NCBI RefSeq assembly: GCF_020080835.1
Contig: NC_058164.1
Coordinates: 22,345,510-22,409,509, forward strand
DNA length: 64,000 nucleotides
Source: Cotesia glomerata
Lineage: Eukaryota > Arthropoda > Insecta > Hymenoptera > Braconidae
Direction of reading: 5' to 3'
Part shown: in pieces, positions 1-11,717 of the stretch
Layout: each line of letters opens with the position of its first letter
Position numbering within the stretch: position 1 is the stretch's first letter
The notes under the pieces: generated by a model
Databases searched by the model: none
Seen by the model: only the letters and a program-made list of their open reading frames with translations
Told to the model about the DNA's origin: nothing
Position numbers and translations under genes: made by a program

Positions 1-1147
1 AATATCGAAATTACAAAAAGTATTGCTATTGTAGCGATCCAGTGGATCGTGAACGTAGTATTGTGATTAGCTCAAAACAGTATTGTCATTTTCACAATAT
101 TATAACCTGATATACTCAATACTTCAGATTCTTAAATTCGCTTGCCGTGGTATGTGAATATGTCAAAACGTATTGTGATCATAAAGAAACGTTTTTTTAC
201 TACGGCGAAACGGATCGTGATTATCACGATCCACGACGCCTTTAACGCCACCACGCATAACCAAGTCTGAAACTTACGAGTGGATTTGTTTACAATTTTG
301 GTGATGAAATAGTGATAATTACATAAATTAGTGAATTAATAATAATAGCGATATAGATGATTGGGTTGTTGATAAATTACCCGAGTGAAATCTTGAAAAA
401 CTTGTGTCGATTTTTTAAGGCTAGTAAAGAAATAAATCTTCCTATGTTAAAACTGTGTTAATGCTATGTCCGTGGTTATTGTACATAATTCTACTGCGTT
501 GATAAGGAAAAACAATGTACATTATATATTGTATTAAATAAATAAAATTTTTGTTTTCATAAAAGTCTTTTTTAGCATAAATGATTTGATCCCATACTGT
601 TTTATACAAAAATATGTTATTTTATGAAATATGTACGGTAATAAAGGAGGAAAAATTCCATAAAAAATTTTTTTTTTATGATAAAAATATTTGCTTCTTT
701 TAAATGAATACTTCGATAATACAAATTTCTAGACTAATGATAATAATATTTGTAAAAATAAAAAAAAAAGTCATATGAGATAAATTCCAACAGTAATGCT
801 GTAAGTCATTATTTAAACATTTTTAAACCTAACCCAATTCTTGACTGTCATAATCTACACAAAAATTTTTAACTAATCAAGCTACAAAAGGAATTTGTAT
901 TTATGTTAATAACAATAATATACCAAAAAAATAATAATCTGCAATAAAATATAATTAATATTTAATTCAAGACAACTAATCATCTATAAACCATAGCAAT
1001 ATAGACACTCGATATCCGAATCCATGTGGATCGTGATAATCACGATCCACTAGATTGGGCATTTGCGCATCTAAAGTATAGTCATGCGGGGATCGGGATC
1101 ATCACTGTACTGTATTGTGGTAATAGCAATACTTTTTTCTCCGTGTA
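1..1147 (+). mobile_element. Element A, copy 1 (non-autonomous TIR-like repeat, left end may be cut by the window)
   Basis: The first ~240 bases carry the words GGATCGTGAACGTAGTATTG and GGATCGTGATTATCACGATCC. Bases 1000-1147 carry a related set (GTGGATCGTGATAATCACGA) and finish with TTTTTTCTCCGTGTA. The same left and right segments recur at 8.7-10.6 kb and, inverted, at 16.3-18.0 kb, so I treat 1-1147 as one element with an AT-rich non-coding interior (240-960). I see no coding capacity. The self-complementary GGATCGTGATAATCACGATCC words would form short hairpins near both ends. Superfamily unknown. Confidence 0.6.
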
Positions 1148-1149
1148 CT

Positions 1150-1300
1150 CAAAAATTGCATGTTCTCGGAACTCTGGTCCATTTAACCAGATTTGAATTA
1201 ACAAAGGCTAAAATTTCATCTTTTGTGAAGGACTTGAGCTCCCTTCAGTATCATTTTAATTGGCCATTCGATTGCTAAACTGCAGCAAAATTGAATAAAA
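1150..1300 (+). repeat. Isolated monomer of the 34-kb satellite
   Basis: This stretch carries AACTCTGGTCCATTT, GATTTGAATTAAC, GAAGGACTTGAG and CCCTTCAGTATCA in the same order as one half-unit of the tandem array at 34.13-34.96 kb. It abuts the end of element A copy 1. A short reading frame runs through it, but it matches the satellite and is not a gene. Confidence 0.65.
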
Positions 1301-2155
1301 AAATTTTAAGCACTAGAATTGAAGCAACCATCCAAAGCTTGAATTTCTCTTTTGCAAAACTCAAGAAACCACCTCAAACAAAACTTAATAAACAACAGTT
1401 ATTCAAACAACTATCCCCGTTTGAAACGCATGACTAGACTCTTTGAAGATCCATAAATACCGGTAAATCAGAGTCTCACTCTATAAAAATATTTAAATCC
1501 AAACATAAATAGGAGATCAAATAAAATGGTTCAAGAGATTCGCTTGATACCCTCGAGTAAATCGTCAAGACTTTATAAAAGTCAAGGAGTCTCTCCGTTT
1601 GCATATCCGTTGCCAAGAAACTCTCCTTTGGTAACATCTTTACCAAAACCGTATCCATATTTATATTTATATTTATACTTTCATAAATGCTAACTTACCA
1701 AAAGTTTCCAGGTCTCCATACGTTGTGCCAGCCTTTCCACACTTAAATTTCAAGTCCCGTTTCCACACTCTAGTCCACAAGTCTCACGACTTTAGACACT
1801 GCTGTCATTGTTCCCGTCGAGGATGATAATCATACGTGGTTCGTGATAATTATAAGCACATGTAGTCCAATTTAACGTAAGGCGAGGTCTAATTAGTCGC
1901 TGAATAGTTAACGGTGTTAGAACGCAACAGGTTATCTCGTTAACGCGTTTACAATGGACACTGAAAAATATTCATTCCGTATGATGTGTGTTAACGTGTA
2001 TGATGGATGAAATGACTGAAGAACTTCTCAAATGACGAAAACAAAGGACCACCCATAGATTTTTTCATCATCAAATTAACGCGCAACAGGTGTCCAACGT
2101 CTGTGATCCCAACACTTTGACTTTACGGTACTTATTCTCTTGGCCTTACTGTATA

Positions 2156-2203
<48 letters not shown>

Positions 2204-3910
2204 TATATATATATATATATATATATGTGATGACAACAAAACGGCTAATTTGAATTTGTAGGTTAGAAGAGGGCGAAAACCCGAGAAGTTTAACTTTACG
2301 AAAATTTACTCAACGTCACTCGGGAGCTAATTGCTCTTTATATTCCCTTAGGCTGTGTATATTAATTCATACCACCTAAAATTAGTTGATTGTTGGAAAA
2401 TTACTTTCGTGTATCAAAATTAAACACTTAAAAGAAAGGATATCTAAAAAAAAATCGTAAAAATAGTCATATGTAAATTTAGATTCTCTTTTAGTATAAT
2501 TTTATGACAAAATGGCGCCCAATGTGACGTTAAGTTAATACGCGCGAAATTTTAAAAATTATGTTAGTATAGTTTATCTTTTTTAATAGTTTTTAAAAAA
2601 TTATTTTTGATTAATAATTATTTTTCTGATCCAAAATTATTGATTTGAACAAAATTTGTGAACGAAAAGTAGAAAAATTTAAGCCGAAAAAAATGTTGGC
2701 TCATGCAATACAATCGTCTTTTATTGCTTGATAATTGAATAAGTTTTGTTTTTTATTAGATTGAGCACTCGCGAAAAATGGCGCAACAAGTCTCAATCAA
2801 TCCAGCGTAAACTACTTCAATAAAAATCTCTCATTTCCGGGAAATCAGAAAGTTTTAAGTTTGACTTTTATTTGGTTTCGTCAAGCAACAGGTCTTGTAT
2901 TTTTATTACCTAATTCAATAATTTTAAAATAATAACTAACAACATATTCATACTCTAATTGAAAACTCAAAGAAATAAATTGGAACTTTAATAACAAACA
3001 TAAAATCGATATTCTGGATCTGCGCTAAGGGAGAAATTAACTGGCAACAGGTAGTCGTTTATGTCTCGTCAAATTTACACGAGTGTGTGCTCTAGTTAGT
3101 ATTTACAGTTCTGTTTTGTTTGTGTTAGTAGTTAATTTTTTGGTTGTTCGTTCCATCGCCATAAAATCTGACATTTTTCGTTGACATATTTCAACAGATA
3201 TGACTTTTTTAGCTTTAGCTTATCATCGATCGATAAATCGGAGAGCAAACTAAGCGACCAGAGTGAGAACGCAGAAGCAGAAACGGGCGAGGAACAGAAA
3301 TAAAATGGAAATGATAATAAAAATAAGAGCAAGAGTAATAAAATGAAATGCAATAAAAGGAAAAAAATCTAAAACACTTGAAGACGTATCTACCCCATTC
3401 TGCCAACGCACTGAACTGGAGTTCGATACTCAGGAACGGTTATATCCTGTCCCCACTCTCGGATCTTCCGGAGACAAGATGGCCGGCCGCGAGTCATAAA
3501 ATGGCGCCTGCGCACCAGCCAACCTCTTTCCGTTTTCCGTAATGTCTCACCCACATATTTCGCTACTCACTTGTACCTACACTGGCATACCGAGCTTTTA
3601 TGCTCTCCACCCCTCCCTCCACCTCCCTACACTCCACCAGCCCGTTCCTGCTTTCAATTTACTTGCATTATTGTTCCGTTATTATTTTCATTTTTCTCGT
3701 ATCGTGGTTTTTTTTTATCCAGACGGTTTTATTTTAATCACAGAGGGGAGGAACTAAAATTTATAATCCGTTGCTTGATGAATAATTTTGGGGTTGCGAA
3801 TTTTAAGCTTTATTGTATCAATTTTTATATAATTTCACTTACTAAGAATTTTTAAAATTTATAATGTAGAATATTATTTTAAAAGGTCAGGTGCAGTCAG
3901 AGTTTTTTTT
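1300..3910. other. Gene-free AT-rich stretch with a (TA)n tract
   Basis: No coding region is supported. It contains a (TA)n microsatellite at about 2158-2227, pyrimidine-rich DNA at 3590-3650 and a slightly GC-richer patch at 3400-3540. The word GCAACAGGT occurs at about 1924, 2083, 2885 and 3044. The reading frames at 3.1-3.9 kb are low-complexity and resemble no protein I know. Confidence 0.6.
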
Positions 3911-3914
3911 TTAC

Positions 3915-4512
3915 ACGGAAAAAAGTAAACTGTAATATTCACTCGGATTCCGGTTAATTTTTATAGTTTCAAACAGTAAAGCGGACATCGAGGTGGCAAA
4001 AATATAAATACTACAGAACTTAATGTAGAAAGTATAAAAGCCATAATTTATAATTTAATATCCAAAATAAGTGATTAGTAGCTGTCACTATAGTAAATAA
4101 CGACTCTTTCATCTTAAGAAATTACAGTTTCAAACAGTAAAAATTGCCATTTCAATATATAGTCCATATTATTTTACTTTGTAAATATTGACGTTGCTTG
4201 TATTAGAAATTTACTAACTTTATTTTATATTTTTTACATATCATAAGATAATTTTTTAGGTACGAAATGATAAATCTCAAAGTCTGAATTCTTAATTATT
4301 ATACTTTCCCATTTTAGACATTTACATAGCGAATATTACTGTTTGAAATAGTATTTTCTTCCATGTAAAGAGTAAATTGTAATGTTTAAATGGTAAATAT
4401 TATAAAATGAATAGTAAAATCACGATTTTACTGTTTGAAATGATAATTTTTAGCAGTTGATCATTACTTATTATAAATCGACTGTTATTTATTACAGTTT
4501 ACTTTTTTCCGT
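3915..4512. mobile_element. MITE with ACGGAAAAAAG termini
   Basis: The left end reads ACGGAAAAAAGTAAACTGTA and the right end is its inverse, TACAGTTTACTTTTTTCCGT. The roughly 600 bp interior is AT-rich, repeats the word CAGTAAA and the phrase GTTTCAAACAGTAAA, and encodes nothing. The termini match those of the small element nested at 10154-10446, so they belong to one family. I could not settle the target duplication. Confidence 0.75.
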
Positions 4513-6240
4513 GGAATTTATTTTTTGCATTTTTCTTGAGTATGATATTTCAAACATATTTACTGACAATTTAAAATCAATTTAATTAATATTCTTCTTG
4601 ATATCTGACGATTACTAAAGTAAAAATAAATATTCTTCAAAACTCGAGCAGAATAATTATTTAAAAAATTATTTCCTGGAAATGAATTTATTTTTTTACT
4701 AACTTAGGTGATTTTAAAATAAAAATTATATACTTGCAAAATTTAACTAAAATTCATAAGTTATAAAAATTATCAAAAAAGGTAATACCTTTGCCTAGAC
4801 TAAAATTTAAAAATTGTTTCAAAACTATATTTTAAAACTTGGTGGCCAGTTTCATTAAAAAACTACTCCTAGAATTTTAATTACATTTTTACAGCTCATT
4901 TAAAGTATCAAAAGCTTAATCTAAAGATTTATTTTTTAACAATAAACTTCCGCTTCTTTGCTACAAAATTCGCGAGCAAACAGTTAAATGCTTTCAATTT
5001 CTTAATTTTCAAAATAAAAAAAAAGCTTCGATCTTCGTACTAGATTTTTTATTAAACTAATGATTATTTTTTGTTTAATTGATTTTGAATAAACTAATAA
5101 AAAGTTATGATGGTCACCTTGAAGCACTACTTAGCAAATGGGCTCCGTCAAAGACGGCGATAACTTTGTTTACAATTAATATTTTATTTGAAATTTTTGT
5201 CAAGTCAAATTGAACGCTTTATATAATAAATCTATATAATTAATTTCATCAAATTAATTTAATTAATACTTCATTTTCATACCTTTGACTACTCCTAACC
5301 TTTTAAATTGTATGAAACATAAAATTGCATGATTTGTAAGTTCTGCAATGACGTCAAGAGCATCGTCAACCAATAAGTATGAGTCCAAAATAATTTCCAA
5401 AAAGATTTTACAGAAGATAATGGTCAAATTCGTGAAACTTGATCCTGCTCAACAATTACCAGAAGTAATCAAATGAAAGACCGTAATTTTCCTGAGGAAA
5501 CGCAAGTATCCCATAATGATAAAAATGAAGCAGTAATCTCCATCGAAGCATTAAATTTCTATAAAATGTAAAATCCTGGTAAGCCAAATCCAAAACGCCA
5601 CTTGTTGGCCTTCCAACGCCGATGATGTAATGCTGAGGGATGATAGAGGGAGCAACAGATGCCTCTGGGCATTGCCTCGAATCCGGGGCGAGACTCGTAT
5701 TCGGAGGTTACCCTGTACCGTTTCCTCTGTGGGTCGCCGGTCGAGCGAATCCACTGGGGCAACAGTCCTTCGTCCTTCTTTAACTCATCCCTTGGTATTC
5801 AACTCTAAGAACCTTTTCCACCCCATAACTCTCTCCCGTCTTATTCAGACCACCTTCTCAATCGGCTGAATAAACTTCCGATTATTATTCCATCGTCGTC
5901 TCTACCGGGAACCACTTCTCCGTCGCTCAATTTCACCCAATTATTCTCGCTAATATTACCCTTTCTCATTACCATTATAAATGCTTAGGGGTATTCTGTC
6001 CTGGCTGAGAAGAAATCAATACGCCGTAGTAAGTGCATACTTCGATGTCTGCTTTTATATCGGGGTTATAACTTTTTGAATTTATAAGTTAGGTTTATGG
6101 GTGTCAGTTACGGGGGTGTTAAATCTTTACAACCTTTGGTAGAAACTTATTTTAAGCGATACGGAGATGGTAATAAAATTTTCGACAATTATCAAGAATA
6201 AAGCCTAGTAACGAGGTTTATTGAGAGAAAATCACACAAA
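4513..6240. other. Gene-free stretch with a GC-richer patch at 5.6-5.95 kb
   Basis: Bases 4513-5580 are AT-rich and featureless. Bases 5600-5960 are distinctly more GC-rich and include overlapping short open frames on both strands. None gives a protein I recognise, and overlapping frames on both strands are expected from base composition alone. A non-coding exon or regulatory segment of a gene outside the window is possible but unproven. Confidence 0.5.
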
Positions 6241-6254
6241 ATGGGGTTGTTTAT

Positions 6255-6680
6255 TTATCGACCAATTTATCACACTTTTTATCATGCCTTGAGATACCTT
6301 ATAAGCAGCAAAGCTATGAAAATCCAACAAAAATCATCGAAATTATCCTGAATGCAATTTTTGGAAAAAGTTAATGGGCTCTAAATGACCCGAAATTGTT
6401 CAAATGCTTATCGATTAGAAAGTAATGGATCAACTTACCCCATTTTCTATCACGATACAAGATACCTGCCAAGAAACAAGATTGTGGAGTTTCATTACAA
6501 TTCGACGAAAATCGTTAGATTTATCGTGAGTGCACTTTATGGAAATGTGAATGAGTTCTAAAGGCCTCAAAATTGTTAGAATGCTTGTAAATTCTATTGG
6601 ACCGATTTACTCAATTTTTTATCACGCCTTAGAAGATTTTAAGATCAACAAAGTTACGAACTTCCTTGAAGATCTAAAAA
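6255..6680. repeat. Degenerate ~170-bp tandem repeat, three monomers
   Basis: Three monomers begin with GACCAATTTA-like words at about 6260, 6428 and 6600 (spacings 168 and 172). Each runs on through a phrase like TATCACGCCTTGAGATACC. The interiors share AAAAATCATCGAAATTAT and AATGGGCTCTAAATG. A fourth monomer lies at about 7448. Non-coding. Confidence 0.7.
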
Positions 6681-6787
6681 AAATTATCAAATTTATCAAG
6701 TTGATTTTTTAAAAGTTTGGACAATCCAAAAGTGCACGCCTCATAACGCTCATTCATTTTTTTCGAAAAAAATAAATTGTGTAATTG

Positions 6788-6788
<1 letters not shown>

Positions 6789-6856
<68 letters not shown>
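6789..6856. repeat. (TA)n microsatellite
   Basis: About 34 uninterrupted AT dinucleotides. It lies just before the element B fragment, at the place where other B copies carry (TG)n. Confidence 0.95.
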
Positions 6857-6862
<6 letters not shown>

Positions 6863-6892
6863 GTAATTTCGAATAAGAAAACTCGATTTTTG

Positions 6893-6962
6893 CAAAACGG
6901 GGTGAAAACAATAACTTCCCGATTTTCGAAAATCTTCGATTTTCTTAGCGGGAAGTTAAAAA
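6893..6962 (-). mobile_element. Element B, terminal fragment
   Basis: On the minus strand this is the 5' end of element B: AACTTCCCGCTAAGAAAATC, then the second inverted block CGGGAAGTTATTG, then the CCCCGTTTTGC stretch. The rest of the element is missing and is replaced by the (TA)n tract. Confidence 0.8.
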
Positions 6963-7439
6963 TCTAGCATGATCAAGTGGTGCCATAGTTTTCACGTGAC
7001 AAATAAGAAAAATTTGTTTATCTTTGTACGGTTGTATCGTAATGAATTTTAATAAAAATTCAATTTAAAAAAAAAAAAATACGTAAACTAGGCTATTGAT
7101 ATGAAATACGGACCCAGTTTATCACATTCTTAATTTAATAAGAAAGGTCCGGTCTTGAAACATCAATTGGTTCGGGAGTAATCGTTGGTACATCCAAAAT
7201 GGGGTGACATCAGGACGTCCACGTAAAATTTTTTTTAAAACGTTTTTTTTTTTTCAAAATAGCTATATGAAATAATTTTAGAAAGTAAAAGATGGTTTAA
7301 TTTAAGTGTTTTCTCGGTGTACATCTACTTATATTATTGTATAAGTGTAACATGGTTGTGATATAGGCATTTAAAGATCGCAGTGAATAATATAGTGAAT
7401 AAGTTTGAACGAAAATAGTTACAACACTTGTCAATTTGA

Positions 7440-7620
7440 AACTAATGGACCAATTTACCCCATTTTCAATCATACTCTGGGATACTTTAGAAGCAACAAT
7501 GTTACTTAGTTTCATGAAAATTCAACAAAAATCATTAAAGTTATTGTGAGTACCGTTTTTGGAAATAATTAATGGGCTCTAAATGGCAAAAAATCTTAAA
7601 AATGATTCTAAATTTTGAAC
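7440..7620. repeat. Fourth monomer of the ~170-bp repeat
   Basis: It begins GACCAATTTACCCCATTTTC and contains GCAACAATGTTAC, CAACAAAAATCATTAAAG and AATGGGCTCTAAATGGC. These words appear in the same order as in the monomers at 6260-6680. About 750 bp of other AT-rich DNA separates it from them. Confidence 0.65.
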
Positions 7621-7759
7621 TTTCACATCGATTAAATTCGTTTTATGTCAAATCTTACATTCTAAAAATAATTCTACTAAGTTTCATCAAGTTCCACTAG
7701 AAACCATAAAAGTTATCATTACAAACTATTCTACATATCAGCAATCAGTTTTGTAAGCC

Positions 7760-8715
7760 CAAAAAAGTGAATTCTTGATTCGCGCAAAAACCATTAGCAC
7801 ATATAGTTACAGAATAAATCATATGACAGAATAAAACCTTTTTACCCTTTAAGAAGGGCTGAAAAACACTTTGACCTCTGACGAAAGATCTGAGAAACGG
7901 TAAAGGAAAAACGTTCCACAGCATGAAAGGGATTGAGTGAGGGTGGGGTTTAAAAAGGGACATAAAGAGCATAGGGGAAGCTTATTCGAGTACGTGAAGT
8001 AGGTCAGTAACACTAGCAACCCTCATTTTGAGCCCCACTCTCGATTCTCCAGCCCAGCGCAACGCACTTTGTTCTATTTTTCTGGCCTTTCGTTACACAT
8101 TCCCATCCGGAATCCGGAGCTCAAACAATCAATCATCATCGATAGGCGGCCTAGGTGTCGCTGTTCCAGAATCCTCCTCTTAATTTCCTTTAGTAGGTTT
8201 TTAGGCCAGAATACCATTTTAATTTCGCACATCGTGTACCATAGTCGGAACTTTTTAACAAGTGAACCAACCGAGCCGGGAATTGTAGTCCAGGGCTTAA
8301 TGCGCAAGACTGCAATCAATACCACCAGTTCCAGTTCCAGTTCATGTCGTTGAGGTTAGCCTTCCAGTATCCCCCGAGTATCCCTAACTCCTGCTCCAGC
8401 TCCGGTTTCCAGTCCTATGTCTATATTGACACCAACCAGAGGCCAGGGACCGGGGACTAGAAGCTAGGGATGTCACTGGTGTATTGGGTGACTATTCCTA
8501 GCTACGCTCTATCCATGTATTCTGCATGATATTTATGTATCCACAGCCGAGCGAGTCTCGCACCGTCAATTTGACGATAAATCTGCGATTCCATAAAACC
8601 GTGGGCTTCCCACGATGCTATATTACCCTGGTTTGCTTTTTCGATTACGCTCCTGCTACGTCAAAACTCTCTTTTTGCCTTGTAGCTTCCAACTCTGCAT
8701 GGAAAATAACTATCG
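7760..8715. other. GC-richer gene-free stretch
   Basis: Compared with its surroundings this segment is GC-richer. It contains a CCAGTT hexamer repeat (8327-8343) and pyrimidine-rich CCAGCTCC words. Short open frames exist on both strands but none resembles a known protein. It could be an untranslated exon or regulatory DNA. I see nothing that decides this. Confidence 0.45.
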
Positions 8716-8917
8716 AGCTGGTAGCTATTCAGTAGATCGTGAACGTAGTATTGTGATGAGTACAAAACAATTTCATTATTTTCACAAAAATTCGAATCCT
8801 GGTTACTGCGATTTAAGTGGAATGTAAATTTGTCAATACGCATAGTGATCGTAAGGGAATATTCCCCTGCCACGGCGAAATGTATCGTAATTATTGCGAT
8901 CCACGTCTGCAGTGCCA

Positions 8918-9944
8918 CACAGTAAAAATTTTCGTAAAATTTAACATGTACTTTGTGTAGATGATTTTTTTACACAAAATTTATGTTAATTCTACACATA
9001 CTGTTTGTATTGATGAAATCAACATAATTCTGTGTTAAAAGTAACACAAAAATATGTTAAAACTTTCATTGGCTGATTCTCAGATTTCTACACACTTAAA
9101 TGTTATCCATAACACAAATAAAGTGTTGATTGTAACTTTTTCTTTGTGTTACTCAGATCAGCTGTCAAATATGTGAGTTTTACTAATAATTTAAATATAT
9201 ATATTTATTTTGTGATTAAAAAAAATACATGAGCAATTGAAAATAATAAATTAAAGGAAAAATGCATCTGAAAATTTTTACAATTTTTTAATGAAAAAAT
9301 TATTACAAAAAAATTAAAAAAAAAAATTTCACTTGTAAAAATTTGAAGAATTATTCGTGTAATTTTTTTTTAAGTATTTTTAACTTGTAAATAATTTGTC
9401 AAAAATCAACATGTCTGCTAGATTCATAATCATAAAATTTATAATTTTTTCTTATTTTATTTATTTTCTCATAATTTAAAATTTATTCTGTCTTCTAGAT
9501 TCACACTAGAAAGGACATTAACCTTGTAATGAATTTTAAGGTTACAATTCTGTTATCGGATGTTTTAATATAAATTACCCTTTATTTACTTAGTTTTTAA
9601 TTGCTATACACTACAATTGTATATTTATTAGCTGCATTTAAGTATTTTACGTAATGACACAAATCAAAATCCACCAAATTAAAATGACGTTGAGGCTATC
9701 ACATTTACATGTCTATCTTGTGTGGCATACGTGACTATATATATGAAGAATTCTTTAACATAAATTTTGTGTTGGTTGGCCAGTAACATTAAAAAGTGTA
9801 GTTTTACTTTTGAATTAACACTTGAGTGTGTTAAAAATGGATGGATTGATCAATACAAACCGTTTGTGTAGAATTAACATAAATTTTATGTAAAAACATC
9901 TACTCAAAATTTTATGTTAAATTTTACGAAAATTTTTTACTGTG
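8918..9944. mobile_element. Nested ~1-kb TIR element (CACAGTAAAAA termini)
   Basis: The left end is CACAGTAAAAATTTTCGTAA and the right end is the inverse, TTACGAAAATTTTTTACTGTG. Similarity continues inward for about 100 bp: CTACACATACTG / GTTTGTATTGATGAAATC on the left against GATCAATACAAACCG / TGTGTAGAATTAAC on the right. The interior is very AT-rich with no open frame of note. It disrupts element A copy 2. Confidence 0.8.
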
Positions 9945-10153
9945 CACCACTCATAATCGAGTTCTTATGTTACTTGTTAATTTTATTGTAGCAAAATCTA
10001 TAAAACAATATTTATTTATTATTTTTAATTAAGTTAACAGTATAATAATATTAATAGTGACAATTTCAAAGGCACAATATTTACCTACATTAATTACAAA
10101 TTTAGCATTAATTTTTTGTGGAACTATGAGAAGTATCGCGACCATAGCAATAC

Positions 10154-10446
10154 ACGGAAAAAAGAAAATTCGAAAAATTACAGTATATAATGCAACGTGG
10201 CCTATAATTTAACGTGGCCCTCCGTGATGAAAACTGGAAAAATTTCAGTTTCAGATTGTAATAATTACAGATTTTATAAGTAATTGCATAGTAGAATGTA
10301 ATATTTACATTGAAAGCTCTAAAAATTAACATTCAAAGTTTGAATTTAGAAAAATGTTATTTCGAACTGGAATTTTTCTAGTTTTGATTACGACGGGACC
10401 GATTTAACATTTTATACTGTAATTATTCCTGTTTTCTTTTTTCCGT
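10154..10446. mobile_element. Nested MITE (ACGGAAAAAAG termini) with ATAC duplication
   Basis: The left end is ACGGAAAAAAGAAAATTCG and the right end is TTTTCTTTTTTCCGT. Both ends carry ATTACAGTATA just inside. The flanks read AATAC on the left and ATAC on the right, which fits a 4-base ATAC target duplication. It is inserted in element A copy 2. Same terminal family as 3915-4512. Confidence 0.8.
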
Positions 10447-10599
10447 ATACAGACGTACAATATCCGGATCCATGTGGATTGTGATGATCGCGATACAGCG
10501 TATTGAGCATATACGGGTATAGAGTATAGCCACATGAGTATCTGATAATTACGATACTGTTTATTGTTAAGCGCAATATTTTTTCTCCGTGTACATTGA

Positions 10600-10910
10600 T
10601 AGAAAACATTTAAAAACTTTTAAAAAAATAGGTATTGTTATGGTAAGAAGTTAATTTGTTAAAAATTCTTCATGACTTTATTTCTAAGCAGAAGAAATCG
10701 AAACTTTTCTCTCAGTAACTTTCTTGTCGAAAAAAAATTTTTAATTTGATAAATAAAGTTTGAGATAGCCAATTTGCGAATTTTTATCAAAAATTGTTTT
10801 TTCCCAAATCTAAAAAACTTTTTTTACAATAAGAAAGTTACTGTGAAAAAAATTTTCATTTCTTCAGTTAAGAAATAAAAATTTTAAATAAATAAATTCA
10901 GCATTACAAT
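10600..10910. repeat. Imperfect palindrome flanking element A copy 2 (element N)
   Basis: The left arm has TTTATTTCTAAGCAGAAGAA, then CAGTAACTTTCTTGTCG. The right arm has the inverse, AAGAAAGTTACTGTG then TTCAGTTAAGAAATAAA. The unit recurs, split, at 15.69-15.83 and 16.19-16.35 kb next to element A copy 3. It therefore looks like part of a larger duplicated unit. Confidence 0.65.
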
Positions 10911-11282
10911 GTTGTTTTTATTTTTTGAAAAGAAATTTTCTCGCTTATTATTTTGATCTCCACAGTGGTACAAATTTCCGTTTTTACCACTCTGGAGTCC
11001 AAAGTACGATCAGACAGAAATAAAAATTCGATCCGATTTTGAACGCCTTGATCGTATTTTTTAATGATAATATTAATAATAATAATACCAGGACTGGGCC
11101 ATAGTTAATTTTCAAGTCTATCCCTAATATTTGATTCAAAATTTATAAAAAAAATAATTTTTAAGCGCCATTTTTTTAGTTCGGTTTTGATGTAGAGCTA
11201 ACGCAAGTTTAGACCATTTGACTCTTAATTTAGACCTAACTATTGCTAATTATAGAAATAAAGTGAAAATCGCATTCCATTC

Positions 11283-11356
11283 TAATCGAGATTCGAACCC
11301 GAACCGTGCGCTTGCCAGACCGATAACTAACCCCTACGCCGTACGACCGATGAGGT
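11283..11356 (-). mobile_element. tRNA-derived SINE-like unit
   Basis: On the minus strand there is a polymerase III B-box (GGTTCGAATCTC) and, upstream, an A-box-like GGCGTAGGGGTTAGTTAT, about 30 bases apart. A paired cloverleaf acceptor stem is not evident, so this is a relic or SINE head and not a tRNA gene. Surroundings at 10.9-11.7 kb are AT-rich and gene-free. Confidence 0.55.
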
Positions 11357-11717
11357 GATGCACATCTTATCATTCTCATAAACTAAATCTATAAGTGTGA
11401 CGGTTTATTATTTATATAATTTATGTTATTTAATATTGTGTTTTGATGAAAATAAACTATTTTTTACAAATGTTTATTAGTTAGAAAAAAGCAAGAGTTA
11501 AGTTCTAATATTACTTTAGACTTTGTACATCGTTCTGTATATTTTTAATATCTTATTTTAAATCTTAATGTTTAAAATTACAATATTAAAAATTCAACTT
11601 TAAATTATTATATTTTAATTGTTTTAAGACCAAATCAATTTTAACGATATGTAATTGTTTTGGTTAAATAATAAATTAAATATACACTCATAAATCCATT
11701 TGCCTGACTCAGTGAAA

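Larger units (their letters stand above)
8716..10595 (+). mobile_element. Element A, copy 2, carrying two nested MITEs
   Basis: The left segment (8728-8917) matches 30-235 of copy 1: GATCGTGAACGTAGTATTGT, the CGGCGAAATGTATCG word and an ATTATTGCGATCCACG word. The right segment (10447-10595) ends in TTTTTTCTCCGTGTA like copy 1. The element is interrupted by insertions at 8918-9944 and 10154-10446. The remaining interior (9945-10153) is shared with the inverted copy at 16.3-18.0 kb, for example CACCACTCATAATCGAGTTC and AAAAATTAATGC-type words. Confidence 0.65.

Noticed and set aside
3132..3406. Signal-peptide-like Leu/Phe-rich short frames
   Set aside because: Two overlapping frames on one strand through a TTATTT-rich patch; hydrophobic by composition, with no splice context or family match.
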